Assembly (NCBI RefSeq): GCF_020687825.1
Contig: NZ_JAJEWP010000001.1
Coordinates: 1,644,998-1,708,997, forward strand
Direction: 5' to 3'
From: Fluctibacter halophilus
Lineage (GTDB): Bacteria; Pseudomonadota; Gammaproteobacteria; Enterobacterales; Alteromonadaceae
Length of the DNA: 64,000 nucleotides
Part shown: positions 16,559 to 26,635 of the stretch, piece after piece
How positions within the stretch are numbered: the stretch's first letter is position 1
Layout: every line of letters begins with the position of its first letter
Notes under the pieces: generated by a model
What the model was told of the DNA's origin: nothing
The model's database searches: none
What the model saw: only the letters and a program-made list of their open reading frames with translations
Translations under genes and position numbers: made by a program

Positions 16559-17224
16559 TTATTGACTACTTGGCCAGTGTAGTTGTATGAATTCTATCCA
16601 ATCCCAAATACTGAAAAAGAGACTTATAGGACTATACAGAATACACGCGACTGCCGATAGCAAGAAAACACCTATAACCCATGGGTACAAAACTTCCTGC
16701 CACCTGTGTTCAATTGGCTTGAAAAAATCATTCTTCAACCACCACATGAACATCAATGCGGGCATGGCAAAAAGAGTACTCCCGACCAAAAAGATAGCTA
16801 ATCCAACTTGGCCCACATGAAGATATGCATATAGTGAGAAACCTGTAACAAACAGCCAGCATCCCAAAAGAAAACTTGAAGGCAGCTTTAAGACAAATCG
16901 GACTTTACGAATGGCAGTATTGATTGTTTCAATATGTTCTTGATTGCGCCAAAAATAATACATCGCAGAAGCGGTCACAAAAAAGAATATAGCTAATAGA
17001 CTAGTAAGCTTCTGAGCAATTAGGCTGTCTAACCTCAAAATACTATCTAAGCCTTCTACACTGTCTTTTGCCTTTATTAATTGTTGAACTGGCTCCCAAA
17101 CATATATTTGCGCAGACAAATAGCCCGTTACTAAGATTAGTAATGAAATGCCTAACCTATAGAACCACTTAAAGCGCTCCCAAAATGCTACAGCGACCTT
17201 AACTGTTTGATTATGAAAATTCAT
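16559..17224 (-). CDS. Four-helix membrane protein, last gene of the defence operon
   Basis: I chose ATG 17224 (MNFHNQ; 221 residues); an in-frame TTG at 17242 is an alternative, and neither has a strong ribosome site. Four hydrophobic segments lie at about residues 22-40, 75-95, 118-160 (probably two close helices) and 180-210. Between the first two is a soluble loop (QQLIKAKDSVEGLDSILRL). The family is not recognised. It lies about 25 bp after the HNH gene on the same strand, so it is probably part of the ATPase-HNH module, as a membrane effector or an anchor (inference). A weak hairpin (GGCCAAG / CTTGGCC) overlaps its stop. Confidence 0.65.
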   Translation of the reverse strand: MNFHNQTVKVAVAFWERFKWFYRLGISLLILVTGYLSAQIYVWEPVQQLIKAKDSVEGLDSILRLDSLIAQKLTSLLAIFFFVTASAMYYFWRNQEHIETINTAIRKVRFVLKLPSSFLLGCWLFVTGFSLYAYLHVGQVGLAIFLVGSTLFAMPALMFMWWLKNDFFKPIEHRWQEVLYPWVIGVFLLSAVACILYSPISLFFSIWDWIEFIQLHWPSSQ

Positions 17225-17249
17225 CAATCGCCAAACCCACAATCCATAC

Positions 17250-18101
17250 CTATGGATAAATTAAATTATGCTTAGCATACAAGAATTGCGCAACACCGTG
17301 AGAGTTCACCAACCCATGAAAAAATATTGAGTACCAATTATTTGGAGTTTCAAATTTTCTATCATATTTAGATAGTGCGCTGTCTAAGCAGCGTTCAAAG
17401 TCTGCTAAAGAAGCTAAATGTTCATCTGGTAAAGTGTGAATGCTCAAACTTGGATCTTTAACGAGCGAATCCCATTGCCCCTCTAACCAACCAATTAACC
17501 CTGAAGGTAATATGACTTTTTCTGCATGAAACTTGATACTTTCAATTTCAGGGTGATTAGGCACTACAAACTTAATTTTAATTTTTGCCATTGGAAATGT
17601 TGGATCTTGAGATATTTCACAAGATATAAGCCTTTGATTCAAAACATTGTCATAATACGGATGTAATACTCTCTTGTTCCCATCCTTAAAGTTAGTGCGT
17701 CTTTTTACATTGCAATCGCAAGCGGGCACTAAATTTTTTGAATAAACAGCAAATTCTGGGTAATCCTCTTTTGGAAATAAATGATCTAGTGTTCCAGTGC
17801 CCAAAGAGCCGCACATTGGACAAACAATAGGTGATGATTTTCTTAGATCTTCTATAAACTTTAAGTCTTTCGGTGGCGACTTGTAGTTCTTCTTTAAACC
17901 ATCCGCCAGAACGTCGGATATGTTGACTGGCGCAACGTTGAACGCATTGCCACTATTTGTGTGATAATTCAGATATCCATTGAGAATATTTTGCAACTCG
18001 TTTTTTAGATAAGGGTAACTAGTTTCACCTAAGAGGTCGTTGTTGGAATTTTCTGTAGTTTTTTGACTATCGTCTGTTGTTGGTAGAGGAAGCTTTTTCA
18101 A
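17250..18101 (-). CDS. HNH endonuclease, PtuB-like
   Basis: A 283-residue protein. An N-terminal ~85 residues without recognised domain precede a zinc-type HNH core: C94-x2-C97, catalytic pair D106-H107 followed by PK..YPEF, N123 (KNLVPAC) and C128-x-C130-N131, then an LHPYYD segment. This pattern is that of PtuB/TIGR02646-type HNH nucleases of Septu and retron systems; the second Cys pair is CxC instead of the usual CxxC. It starts 2 bp after the ATPase stop, so the two proteins are almost certainly partners. Expected activity is DNA or RNA cleavage controlled by the ATPase. Confidence 0.82.
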   Translation of the reverse strand: MKKLPLPTTDDSQKTTENSNNDLLGETSYPYLKNELQNILNGYLNYHTNSGNAFNVAPVNISDVLADGLKKNYKSPPKDLKFIEDLRKSSPIVCPMCGSLGTGTLDHLFPKEDYPEFAVYSKNLVPACDCNVKRRTNFKDGNKRVLHPYYDNVLNQRLISCEISQDPTFPMAKIKIKFVVPNHPEIESIKFHAEKVILPSGLIGWLEGQWDSLVKDPSLSIHTLPDEHLASLADFERCLDSALSKYDRKFETPNNWYSIFFHGLVNSHGVAQFLYAKHNLIYP

Positions 18102-18103
18102 AA

Positions 18104-19726
18104 CTAAGCCTCCATCATACGTTTTAATCGCATCAAGGCTGATAGTGATATCTCATTACCAAACTGTTGCTCTACCTCAGCGAATTTTTTGCCTTTTACT
18201 TTATCGTAGAGTTTTTCTGATAGCCGTATTTCAGTATCTTCTTGAAAAACAAACTGAGAAATAGAATCTACGGTTGCACCGAATGTTGGAAGTCTTGGTC
18301 TGTCGGCGACAACTCTATCTTCTAACATCGACAAAACTACAACCTGTTCATTTGGCACTTCACGTACAAAATATGCGGAATGTGTTGCGATAAGGGCTTG
18401 AGATCCAGTTTTTTCAAGCAGGAAGTCAAGTAGTCCGATAAAATCCACAATCATGTTTGGGTGCATATGTGTTTCAGGCTCATCCATCATGACAAACGTG
18501 CCATTTTCTATATACAGGCACGACAACAACGCGAACTTTACAAAAGTTAATTGCCCGCTGCTCAACGGATAGAAGCTTTCTCCCTTCTTAACTTTCGGAT
18601 CACGTGCAGAATCAACATTAGCCCACCAATTGAGAGTATCCTGTTCTCCGCCTCCATGCAGAAAACGCTCTAATGAAAGAAATCTGTCAGATTTTAACTG
18701 TACGCATACTTCTTTCGGATCTAATCCTGTTTCGGCCAGCGCTTTTAAAAACAGCTCTACACGAGAATTCCCACCGATTTCATCGGAACTTCTGGCTAGC
18801 TGTACCAAGCAATCCCCTACGTTGTGGGTGCCTTTTCGCGTAAGCACTAATCGCCGATAGAACAGTTTTTGTGTTGCTTTATTCTCTGGCGGGAAGGTGT
18901 TGGACGTTTCTCCTGGTGTTGCAATAGCAATAATGCGATTTATTTTGGGCCGACGTCCCTCGCTATCTACAAGAGACAATCCCTTGTCCTTGCGTTGCAG
19001 TGCACCTCTGCAAAATGCTTTTAATGATTCACTTTTCCCAACGCCATTCTTACCAATCACTACACAGATTCTTTTGGGCACAATACTGTCGTGATTGTAT
19101 CGAAGTGCCAATTGATGAGGTTCATTGAAACCTTCAAGCTGAAACTTCAGGTCGAGCGAGCTTGAAATACCAACCTCAGTTTGCAGTTCCTCTCCAGCTA
19201 AAATACTACCTGCGTTATGAAAGGCGAAATATGGTTCAGAATTTCGCATAAAACCAAGTTTAAACACTTCAGTATCAATGGCTTTTTTTACCCACTTTGC
19301 ATCTGTATCTTTATATTGAGAAAGATCATTTACTGAGCGTAAAAATAGCTCGCTTCCATCACGCCCAAACTCGCCGTAAAGGTCTCTGTAGCTTTGCATG
19401 TCAGGTAACAATGTAAAAAAAGGAGGAAGACCTTCTTGGTCGACGACCTCATTGTTAGACTTTTTCAGGTGTTCTGATAACGTTTCTTTTTGTTCATAAA
19501 ATAGAAGTTCCTCTTTCTCTTCCATTTTATCAGGAGCCATAAAACCAATTAACATCGAGCCTTCCATTGGCTTATGTTTTTCAGATATACAAACCTTGAA
19601 TTCACACCTGATTTTATACCCGAAGTCGTTCCACGACGTTTCCGCAGGTGAAATTATGACTTGCCCAGGTAATGGCACGTGTTCAGCTGTTTTATTCAGG
19701 CTAAATAAAACTTGAAGCAGTTCCAT
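18104..19726 (-). CDS. ABC-type (AAA_21-like) ATPase partnered with the HNH nuclease
   Basis: A 540-residue protein with a complete ABC/SMC-like ATPase set: Walker A GKNGVGKS (~225-232), signature LSSGQ (~388-392), Walker B VMMDEP (~412-417) and H-loop ATHS (~447-450). The first ~215 residues are a separate region of unknown fold, so Walker A lies much later than in classical PtuA. AAGGA precedes the ATG. It follows hsdS by 24 bp and precedes the HNH gene by 2 bp. ATPase-nuclease pairs of this kind (Septu, PrrC/RloC-type) are anti-phage devices. Assignment to a named system is not secure. Confidence 0.82.
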   Translation of the reverse strand: MELLQVLFSLNKTAEHVPLPGQVIISPAETSWNDFGYKIRCEFKVCISEKHKPMEGSMLIGFMAPDKMEEKEELLFYEQKETLSEHLKKSNNEVVDQEGLPPFFTLLPDMQSYRDLYGEFGRDGSELFLRSVNDLSQYKDTDAKWVKKAIDTEVFKLGFMRNSEPYFAFHNAGSILAGEELQTEVGISSSLDLKFQLEGFNEPHQLALRYNHDSIVPKRICVVIGKNGVGKSESLKAFCRGALQRKDKGLSLVDSEGRRPKINRIIAIATPGETSNTFPPENKATQKLFYRRLVLTRKGTHNVGDCLVQLARSSDEIGGNSRVELFLKALAETGLDPKEVCVQLKSDRFLSLERFLHGGGEQDTLNWWANVDSARDPKVKKGESFYPLSSGQLTFVKFALLSCLYIENGTFVMMDEPETHMHPNMIVDFIGLLDFLLEKTGSQALIATHSAYFVREVPNEQVVVLSMLEDRVVADRPRLPTFGATVDSISQFVFQEDTEIRLSEKLYDKVKGKKFAEVEQQFGNEISLSALMRLKRMMEA

Positions 19727-19750
19727 ATAGCTTCCTTGTTTGTATTTGTC

Positions 19751-21532
19751 TTAATTGACTAGTGAGGATGAAATCGTTTGTGCTAACCAATTTTGAAGTA
19801 ATTTAGCTTTATCAATTTGCGCATTAAGTGATTCACAAATTTCAAACAATTCATCTATTTTGGCTACTATCCTTTGCTGTTCAAACAGAGGAGGCAAAGG
19901 ACAAAGCAGGTTATTCACAGCATCCTTAGTGATAGTTTGCGTCGATGTACCATTCGCAAAGCTTTTGACATAATCGTAATTGCCATTCAAGTATTTAAAT
20001 ATGTATTTACTATTTGCAAGTGAAACCCTAAGTAGAAACAGATTCATAGCCAAAGACATTGGTTGGCCTCTATCGTCCACATAAAATGTAGAACCAGGAT
20101 CACCAATTTTGTTCATAATTATGTCATTAGGGTAAAGCTTCGACTTCTCAAGGAAGTGATACGCCTTTTCAGAAATGTACTTATACTCCGAATAGTTTTT
20201 CTTACTAAAATTTGTCGTTCTTAGCATTATTGCAAAATCTTTTTGATCTAAAAGCTGAACATTCTCTTTTAATATTTTGTAACCACCGTTGGCGTGATAA
20301 TCACTAATTGTTTCAAGGACGTCTCCAACTCTGCACCAGATCCAACCATTTGGAAGCTCATATGGGAGTTCAGATTTAGCGATTGGAGTTAGCGCTTTCT
20401 GCCTCTTAATTTTCTTATCTTTTATTAATTGCTCTTTCTCAGCTGCTATTCGTTCTAGCAGTTTTGAAGCGGGTTCGTCGTTAGGGTCTTGTTTCACCAG
20501 TTTTCCCATCACTGCAAGTTGCAGGACGGTTTGTTTTAACTGGTCGATGCTGTCTTCGGTTGTGAATAGTGTGTCGAAGTGTTCGCTGATCCGCTCCCAG
20601 CTTTCATTTAATTCATCAGCGTCTTTGGCATTGGTAAGTGTCGACAGTAGTGTTTCCACAAGTGTTTTGTGCGCTTCGAAACTCGCTTCGGTTTGTGATT
20701 CGAGTTGATCGCAAATTCCCATCAACTCTTTGACCTTCGTCGCTATTCGAACTTGCTCTTCACGCGGTGGAACAGGAAAAGTCAAAGGGTTTAATTTTTC
20801 TAGTGATATGTTCGCAATATTAGTAGTTTGACTTGCACTTCCAATTAAGGTTTCTCTAGCATATGGAGTCCTTAAGAATAGCATCACATAATCAGGTAAT
20901 AGTTTTCTTGGCCTGAGTACACTCAAGAAACCGCCAAAGCTCGAATTAATAGGAATAAAGTCTGCGAAAGCTACTTTGCCCACTAACTCCCTACTATTAG
21001 CCATAGACATTACAATGTCATTTTTTAAGAGATATTGGTCATCTCTCTTTACAAATGATTTATTAACATATATCAGGTCATCCCAATCAATAACGTCCTG
21101 AACATTAGCAGTCCTTAGACATGCAATGTTATCCTCGTTTGAGTCACTTTCCTTAGCGCTGGCAGGAAAAGTAATACCTCTTACAATGTCAACGACATTT
21201 CCAAGTCGCTCAAATTTCCATGTTTTGGGAATATCAAAAGGAAAATCGTCTATTGATATTGATTCTAGCTTCTTAGCTTTTTTCAGCTTTTTCTCTTTTA
21301 TTAGCCGTATTTTTTCTTCTTCTATCTGCTCAAGCAATATTTGAACGGGTTCTTCTGTTGTATATTGAGGAACCAACTTCCCTCGAACTGCCAATTCAAG
21401 AATCAACTCTCTAAGTTTCTTAATCCCATATAACTCAAGCTTATTGGAAGTCCCCCTACCCGATGCTGACTTTCGTTTTATCGCCGTCGTCCAAATATCC
21501 AGGTTTTCAGTAATAACGCTTTCAACTGACAT
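19751..21532 (-). CDS. hsdS: Type I restriction-modification specificity subunit HsdS
   Basis: A 593-residue protein with two target-recognition domains. Each is preceded by an internal repeat: LAVRGKLVPQ and then a Lys/Glu-rich helix plus LPxxWxxxRLGD-like segment (~50-125), repeated as LAVMGKLVKQ with the same order (~330-400). The two recognition domains have unlike sequences, as expected for a bipartite target. An extra ~45-residue N-terminus precedes the first repeat. Its ATG overlaps the HsdM stop by 1 nt (TAATG). It sets the DNA site for both methylation and cleavage. Confidence 0.95.
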   Translation of the reverse strand: MSVESVITENLDIWTTAIKRKSASGRGTSNKLELYGIKKLRELILELAVRGKLVPQYTTEEPVQILLEQIEEEKIRLIKEKKLKKAKKLESISIDDFPFDIPKTWKFERLGNVVDIVRGITFPASAKESDSNEDNIACLRTANVQDVIDWDDLIYVNKSFVKRDDQYLLKNDIVMSMANSRELVGKVAFADFIPINSSFGGFLSVLRPRKLLPDYVMLFLRTPYARETLIGSASQTTNIANISLEKLNPLTFPVPPREEQVRIATKVKELMGICDQLESQTEASFEAHKTLVETLLSTLTNAKDADELNESWERISEHFDTLFTTEDSIDQLKQTVLQLAVMGKLVKQDPNDEPASKLLERIAAEKEQLIKDKKIKRQKALTPIAKSELPYELPNGWIWCRVGDVLETISDYHANGGYKILKENVQLLDQKDFAIMLRTTNFSKKNYSEYKYISEKAYHFLEKSKLYPNDIIMNKIGDPGSTFYVDDRGQPMSLAMNLFLLRVSLANSKYIFKYLNGNYDYVKSFANGTSTQTITKDAVNNLLCPLPPLFEQQRIVAKIDELFEICESLNAQIDKAKLLQNWLAQTISSSLVN

Positions 21533-23007
21533 TAGCAGTCGCCCTCGCCGTTTGACGATAGTGCCGCTGCAAGAATACCTTTAAGTTGACTGCGCAACTC
21601 TTGAATTTCACCTTGTTGACTTTGATATTGTTGCAATAATTCATCGGGGTCGTGGCTTATCTGTTCGCCCACGTGTGGGTTCTTGATATCCAAATTGAAG
21701 TTACGCTCGATGACTTCACTGATGGGAACTTTCCAAGCTTGCTCGTTTTCAACACGGCTGGCAAATCCGTCTTCTTCATTGCCCCACCAATCCATTTCAG
21801 CCTGAAATTCTTCAAACTTCATTGGCTTGGTTTTGGAATAGTTTTTCACGCCTTCAGGGTACGGATGCTCATAAAACCAAATGTCTTTGGTAGGTTGTCC
21901 TTTAGTAAAGAACAGCAGGTTGGTTTTAATGCTGGTATACGGGTTAAACACGCCATTAGGTAAACGCACAATCGTGTGAAGGTTACATTCTTCCGTCAGT
22001 AGCTTTTTGATCTTGGTTTTAACGCCCTCACCGAACAAAGTGCCATCAGGCAATACAACCGCCGCACGACCACCATCCTTTAATACTTCGATAATCAACT
22101 GCAAGAACAAGTCGGCTGTTTCACGGGTTTGCATCTCAGACGGGAAGTTTTTCTCAATACCGTCTTCTTCAGTGCCGCCAAACGGCGGGTTGGTGACAAT
22201 GACATCAAAATCAGCTTCCCAGCTCGATAAGGGTCTGTTTAATGTATTGTCGTGCTTGATTTGCACCGGTACTTCAATGCCGTGCAGCATCATATTGGTG
22301 GTTGCCAGTAAGTGCGGTAACTGCTTCTTTTCAACACCGTGAATTTGTTTTTGCAGCGTCTGATGGTCACTACCAGTTTTCACATAGTTGGTTTTAATGT
22401 GATCAACACTACACGCCAGAAATCCGCCTGTGCCGCAAGCTGGGTCAAATACTTGTTCCCCAAGTTTGGGGTCTACCCGATTCACCATAAAGCGTGTCAC
22501 GGCCCGTGGTGTGTAGAATTCCCCAGCATTTCCTGCGCTTTGCAGATCACGCAGGATCTGCTCGTAAATATCACCGAATAAGTGGCGTTCTTTGGAATCG
22601 GTGAAGTCGACTTCGTTTAGTTTGTTGATGACCTGACGCAGCAGTGTGCCGTTTTTCATGTAGTTAAAGGCATCACTGAAGGCTTCACGTACCACAAACC
22701 CTCGTGGGTTCTTGTCAATTGGCGCTGTCAGGTTTTTCAGAGTGGGAAACAAATCGTCATTGATAAACTCTAGCAACTCGTCACCGGTAATGCCCTGGTC
22801 ATCGGCGGCCCAGTTGCGCCACAAATACTTTTCAGGAATGGGCTCACGATAATCATCTATTTCAAGCTCAAGCTCTTCTTCCTGTGCATCAAATATTTTG
22901 AGGAAAAGCAGCCAGGACATTTGGCCTAATCGCTGGGCATCGCCATCAACTCCTGCGTCTTTACGCATAATGTCCTGAATGGATTTAATGACTGTACTAA
23001 CTGACAT
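21532..23007 (-). CDS. hsdM: Type I restriction-modification N6-adenine methyltransferase HsdM
   Basis: A 491-residue protein of normal family length. An N-terminal helical HsdM_N domain is followed by the catalytic domain, with SAM motif I DPACGTGGF (~188-196) and motif IV NPPF (~273-276), the gamma-class adenine methyltransferase signature. The C-terminal helices contact HsdS. It lies 41 bp after hsdR and directly before hsdS in the same operon. Confidence 0.96.
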   Translation of the reverse strand: MSVSTVIKSIQDIMRKDAGVDGDAQRLGQMSWLLFLKIFDAQEEELELEIDDYREPIPEKYLWRNWAADDQGITGDELLEFINDDLFPTLKNLTAPIDKNPRGFVVREAFSDAFNYMKNGTLLRQVINKLNEVDFTDSKERHLFGDIYEQILRDLQSAGNAGEFYTPRAVTRFMVNRVDPKLGEQVFDPACGTGGFLACSVDHIKTNYVKTGSDHQTLQKQIHGVEKKQLPHLLATTNMMLHGIEVPVQIKHDNTLNRPLSSWEADFDVIVTNPPFGGTEEDGIEKNFPSEMQTRETADLFLQLIIEVLKDGGRAAVVLPDGTLFGEGVKTKIKKLLTEECNLHTIVRLPNGVFNPYTSIKTNLLFFTKGQPTKDIWFYEHPYPEGVKNYSKTKPMKFEEFQAEMDWWGNEEDGFASRVENEQAWKVPISEVIERNFNLDIKNPHVGEQISHDPDELLQQYQSQQGEIQELRSQLKGILAAALSSNGEGDC

Positions 23008-23048
23008 AAAAACTCTCTTATTTTTATTTGGTTTAGGCCGTGAATGCG

Positions 23049-25478
23049 CTACGCACTTTTATCGGTTGTGCTGTATATGGCCTGTTCTAATTCTGTGATT
23101 GCCTGGTCGTATTCTTTACGACCACCAAAGCCACCTTTGACAATTTCCTTAACCGAGCCGATGTCCGTAAACGGTTGTACTTTGATGGTGTCAAACTTTT
23201 CGACTTCCAGTACGCCAGTGTCGGCATATTTGTCCAGAAGCTTATCCAACACCAGCTGGGCCTGCTCCGAATACTTGGTGAAGTAGTTGCGCTTTTTAAC
23301 GTTGTTAGCACGTTCTTTACGCGTTAGAGGTGGCTGGTCAAATGCAACATGGCAAATCATGTCAAACGGGTCGATGCCTTCGCCTACTTCCTGTTCAAGT
23401 GCTTCCCAGATGATGCCTTCGCCTGCCAGTTCATCGATGATGGTTTGCTTTCTTTCGCTGGCATTCCACTTACGAATAAAGTCATCCAACGAGGCAAATT
23501 GCTGAGATAAGGTTTTGCGGGTGTAGTCTTTAAATGACTCAGTAACCAACTTACCGTCTGTATCATAATACTGGACACGCTCGGCCACTTTACTCACTGT
23601 TACGCCATTAACATGGTACTTTCGGACCTCACCACCTTCATCATCACCGCCCGTTGTCCAGTCGCCTTCATCGATGGGGCCAGAATCATCAGGGAAGCCA
23701 TCTGGTTCATCATGTCCTCGCCCGTCTTCATTATCGTTATCTGTGTCAACGATAATTTCGTCAAAACCTGAATCAGGATCATTAATGTCATCCGGTTTGG
23801 TTTGGATGATTTTCTCTGGAATGCCGTCAAAGCGCTCATCAGCAAACAGTTCGGTGGCCTTTTTGAAATCTAAAATGGTAAACCAGAGTTTGCCGTAGCG
23901 GTCATCGATGCGGGTACCACGACCAATGATTTGTTTGAACTTGGTCATGGACTGAATATTCTGGTCCAGCACCACCAGCTTACAAGTTTTGGCGTCGACA
24001 CCAGTAGTCATTAGTTCTGAGGTCGTTGCGATCACAGGATAGGCTTTTTTGGGGTTAATGAAGTTATCCAGTTGAGCCTTACCCACTTCATCATCGCCGG
24101 TGATTTTCATCACGTACTTGTCGTTCTTCGCCACCTGCTCTGAGTTACAGTTAACCAGTGCGCGGCGCATACGTTCTGCATGGTGGATGTCGTTACAAAA
24201 CACAATGGTTTTGGCCATTGTGTCGGTGCGCTTAAGGTAGTTGGTAATGGTTTGCGCTACCAACTGCGTGCGCTCATCAATGACCATAGTGCGGTCAAAG
24301 TCTTTTTGGTTGTAGACACGGTCCTCGATTTCATTGCCGTGTTTGTCTACCTGCCCCTTGGTTGGGCGCCAGCCCTGTAGGTCAACATCGATGTCCACTC
24401 GCACCACTTTGTATGGTGCAAGAAAACCATCCTCTATGCCTTCTTTAAGCGAGTACATATAAACCGGGGCACCGAAATAATCGATGTTGCTGACTTCATC
24501 CGTTTCTTTGGGCGTTGCGGTTAAGCCAATCTGTGTTGCTGCACTGAAGTACTCAAGGATTTCGCGCCACGCGCTGTCTTCAGCGGCACTTCCGCGGTGA
24601 CACTCGTCAATGATGATCAGGTCAAAGAAGTCTGGGTCGACCTGTTTATAGGCTTTTTGTTGCTCTTCTGGCCCTGTCAACGCCTGATATAACGCAAGGT
24701 GGACTTCATAGGCAGGGTCAATCTTTCTGCCTGTGATCTTCGTCATTGCCTGCCCGAAGGGCTGGAAGTCGTTTATACGTGTTTGGTCAACCAATACGTT
24801 ACGGTCAGCCAGGAATAAGATGCGCTTCTTTGCTTTGGCTTTCCAAAGACGCCAGATGATTTGAAATGCTGTATAGGTTTTACCCGTACCGGTTGCCATG
24901 ACCAGCAATATGCGATCATTGCCAGCGGATACCGCTTCGACGGTTTTATTGATGGCCTGCAGTTGATAGTAACGCGGGGATTTACCGCTACCATCGTCAT
25001 AATAATCCTGGGTCACGATGGGCAACTGAGTTTCAGTAAAGCCTTTATATGCAGAGTACTTTGCCCAAAGCTCGGCTGGTGAAGGGAAATCATCGAGTGA
25101 AATTTCCGACTCTAGCTGATTTGGATTGGTTTTGTCATGAAAAATGAAGCCGTCGCCGTTGCTGGCAAACACAAACGGCACATCCAGTAATCGGGCATAG
25201 TCTAAGCCTTGCTGAAGACCTTTACCCACTTCATGCTTATTGGCTTTTGCTTCTATGACTGCCAATGGTATCGATGGTTTGTGGTAAAGAACGATGTCAG
25301 CTGATTTTACCGTTTTTCGCGCTGCCGCCATACCGCGCACAATCACCTTACCGTCGCGCAGCTTCACTTCCTGGCGGATCTGGGTCATATCATCCCAGCC
25401 GGCTTTTTTAACCGCAGGCAACAAAAACTTGGTGATGATGTCGGTTTCTGATAACGCTTTTTTATTGATTGGCGACAT
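23049..25478 (-). CDS. hsdR: Type I restriction endonuclease subunit HsdR
   Basis: An 809-residue translocating nuclease. The N-terminal PD-(D/E)XK nuclease has D61, E76 and K78 (VIEAKAN). The SF2 helicase motor follows, with Walker A ATGTGKT (~195-201), a DECH box ([11 protein letters not shown]), a later TATP motif and IGRGTR near residue 490. A very acidic linker (~560-600, rich in Asp/Asn) precedes the C-terminal EcoEI-R-type domain. All motifs are intact, so the enzyme should be functional. It starts 11 bp after the PD-(D/E)XK/DUF5655 gene. Confidence 0.95.
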   Translation of the reverse strand: MSPINKKALSETDIITKFLLPAVKKAGWDDMTQIRQEVKLRDGKVIVRGMAAARKTVKSADIVLYHKPSIPLAVIEAKANKHEVGKGLQQGLDYARLLDVPFVFASNGDGFIFHDKTNPNQLESEISLDDFPSPAELWAKYSAYKGFTETQLPIVTQDYYDDGSGKSPRYYQLQAINKTVEAVSAGNDRILLVMATGTGKTYTAFQIIWRLWKAKAKKRILFLADRNVLVDQTRINDFQPFGQAMTKITGRKIDPAYEVHLALYQALTGPEEQQKAYKQVDPDFFDLIIIDECHRGSAAEDSAWREILEYFSAATQIGLTATPKETDEVSNIDYFGAPVYMYSLKEGIEDGFLAPYKVVRVDIDVDLQGWRPTKGQVDKHGNEIEDRVYNQKDFDRTMVIDERTQLVAQTITNYLKRTDTMAKTIVFCNDIHHAERMRRALVNCNSEQVAKNDKYVMKITGDDEVGKAQLDNFINPKKAYPVIATTSELMTTGVDAKTCKLVVLDQNIQSMTKFKQIIGRGTRIDDRYGKLWFTILDFKKATELFADERFDGIPEKIIQTKPDDINDPDSGFDEIIVDTDNDNEDGRGHDEPDGFPDDSGPIDEGDWTTGGDDEGGEVRKYHVNGVTVSKVAERVQYYDTDGKLVTESFKDYTRKTLSQQFASLDDFIRKWNASERKQTIIDELAGEGIIWEALEQEVGEGIDPFDMICHVAFDQPPLTRKERANNVKKRNYFTKYSEQAQLVLDKLLDKYADTGVLEVEKFDTIKVQPFTDIGSVKEIVKGGFGGRKEYDQAITELEQAIYSTTDKSA

Positions 25479-25489
25479 GACTTAATCCG

Positions 25490-26449
25490 TTAATTGTTGT
25501 CGAAACTTTTTTTGATCAGAGGTTTCGCTTTTTCTAGGTCATCTGTGTCTCTTATGACAACTTCAAGATCACCTGTTCCCCAGTGGCCTTTGTTAGTGAC
25601 ATCTCGTGTAAATCCTTTTTCCAATTCCATTTCAGATGGGTTTAGCTTTAAATACATCACTAACCGCTCATCTTTTTTCTGCGGTAATACGTGAAAACTA
25701 GCAAAATTCTTTATGCGCTTAAACGCCGTATATAACTTGAGTTCTTTACGCTGTGCATCATCACCCAGAGATGCGCAAAAGTCACACGCTTGTTCATATA
25801 GCTCAATTAATCGTTCACTCGCCATTTCTAAAGCAACCTCATGGCTCTTGTCTGATTGCTTAGATACCTGAGCTTTCGATGGCGGTTCTGCTGTGGAGGG
25901 TTCAGTAAATTTCGTAATTGATTTTTGCGCCGACTTTAACTGACTTACCGTTTGTGAGTTGATCAATTCGAGCAACAGCAAATCATCACCAAAGTACTTG
26001 TATCTCATTAGCTCGATATTTCTATCGATCTGCTTTATTGCATGCTCGTCATATTTGTTGAAATCGCTTGCGATACAGATTAACCGAGAGCCACTCCACT
26101 CAATATCTTCTGCGGCTTTGTTACCCAACATTTTCATCACCAACAATTGAAAATCTGCGGTATGATCAAGAAGCCAATCTAAGTAAAACAAGCCCTGATT
26201 AATAACATTTTCGTTGGAATGACGTTTGTATTCGACGATCACTGGGCAACCGTTCTCATCTATGCCTAAACTGTCGATCCGACCGCTTGTTATGGCATAT
26301 TCTGAAGCAAGAAAACGCACGCCTAGGGTCGCTTCCATATTGTTTTCAATGACTTTTTGGAGTTCTTTCTCTAGCTTTGCGAACTGGGAAATCAATTCAA
26401 TAATCGGTTCACCAATACCTCCTAGTTTAAACAGCTTTACATCACTCAT
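25490..26449 (-). CDS. PD-(D/E)XK nuclease-like protein with C-terminal DUF5655-type domain
   Basis: A 319-residue protein, first gene of the hsd operon. The N-terminal half carries a nuclease-like pattern: D59 (GRIDSLG), then E73-Y-K75 (VIVEYKR), as in NucS/DUF91-type nucleases. A Pro/Ser/Lys linker (~180-205) leads to a C-terminal DUF5655-like domain with KELKLYTAFKRIKNFASF. Proteins of this type frequently accompany restriction loci, but their role is unproven. It may be an accessory nuclease or a DNA-end-binding factor. Confidence 0.75.
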   Translation of the reverse strand: MSDVKLFKLGGIGEPIIELISQFAKLEKELQKVIENNMEATLGVRFLASEYAITSGRIDSLGIDENGCPVIVEYKRHSNENVINQGLFYLDWLLDHTADFQLLVMKMLGNKAAEDIEWSGSRLICIASDFNKYDEHAIKQIDRNIELMRYKYFGDDLLLLELINSQTVSQLKSAQKSITKFTEPSTAEPPSKAQVSKQSDKSHEVALEMASERLIELYEQACDFCASLGDDAQRKELKLYTAFKRIKNFASFHVLPQKKDERLVMYLKLNPSEMELEKGFTRDVTNKGHWGTGDLEVVIRDTDDLEKAKPLIKKSFDNN

Positions 26450-26635
26450 TACTTGTCCTTGTCATGCTTTTTACCCCTCCAAACTAGCATAGCCTTCCGA
26501 GTACTATCCTAATATCGAGTAGACTCTAACCAATCTAACAATTTGGCGTGTGAAATATACGAAAATCAACAGAGTAGCGGTTTTTTATCTAGTGATATAT
26601 TGTTTACGTATACTTTTCAAACAGGGAGCGTTGTC

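Noticed and set aside
18104-19726. Calling the ATPase PtuA of a standard Septu system
   Set aside because: Walker A lies at ~225 instead of near the N-terminus and ~215 residues precede it. I keep it as Septu-like rather than Septu.
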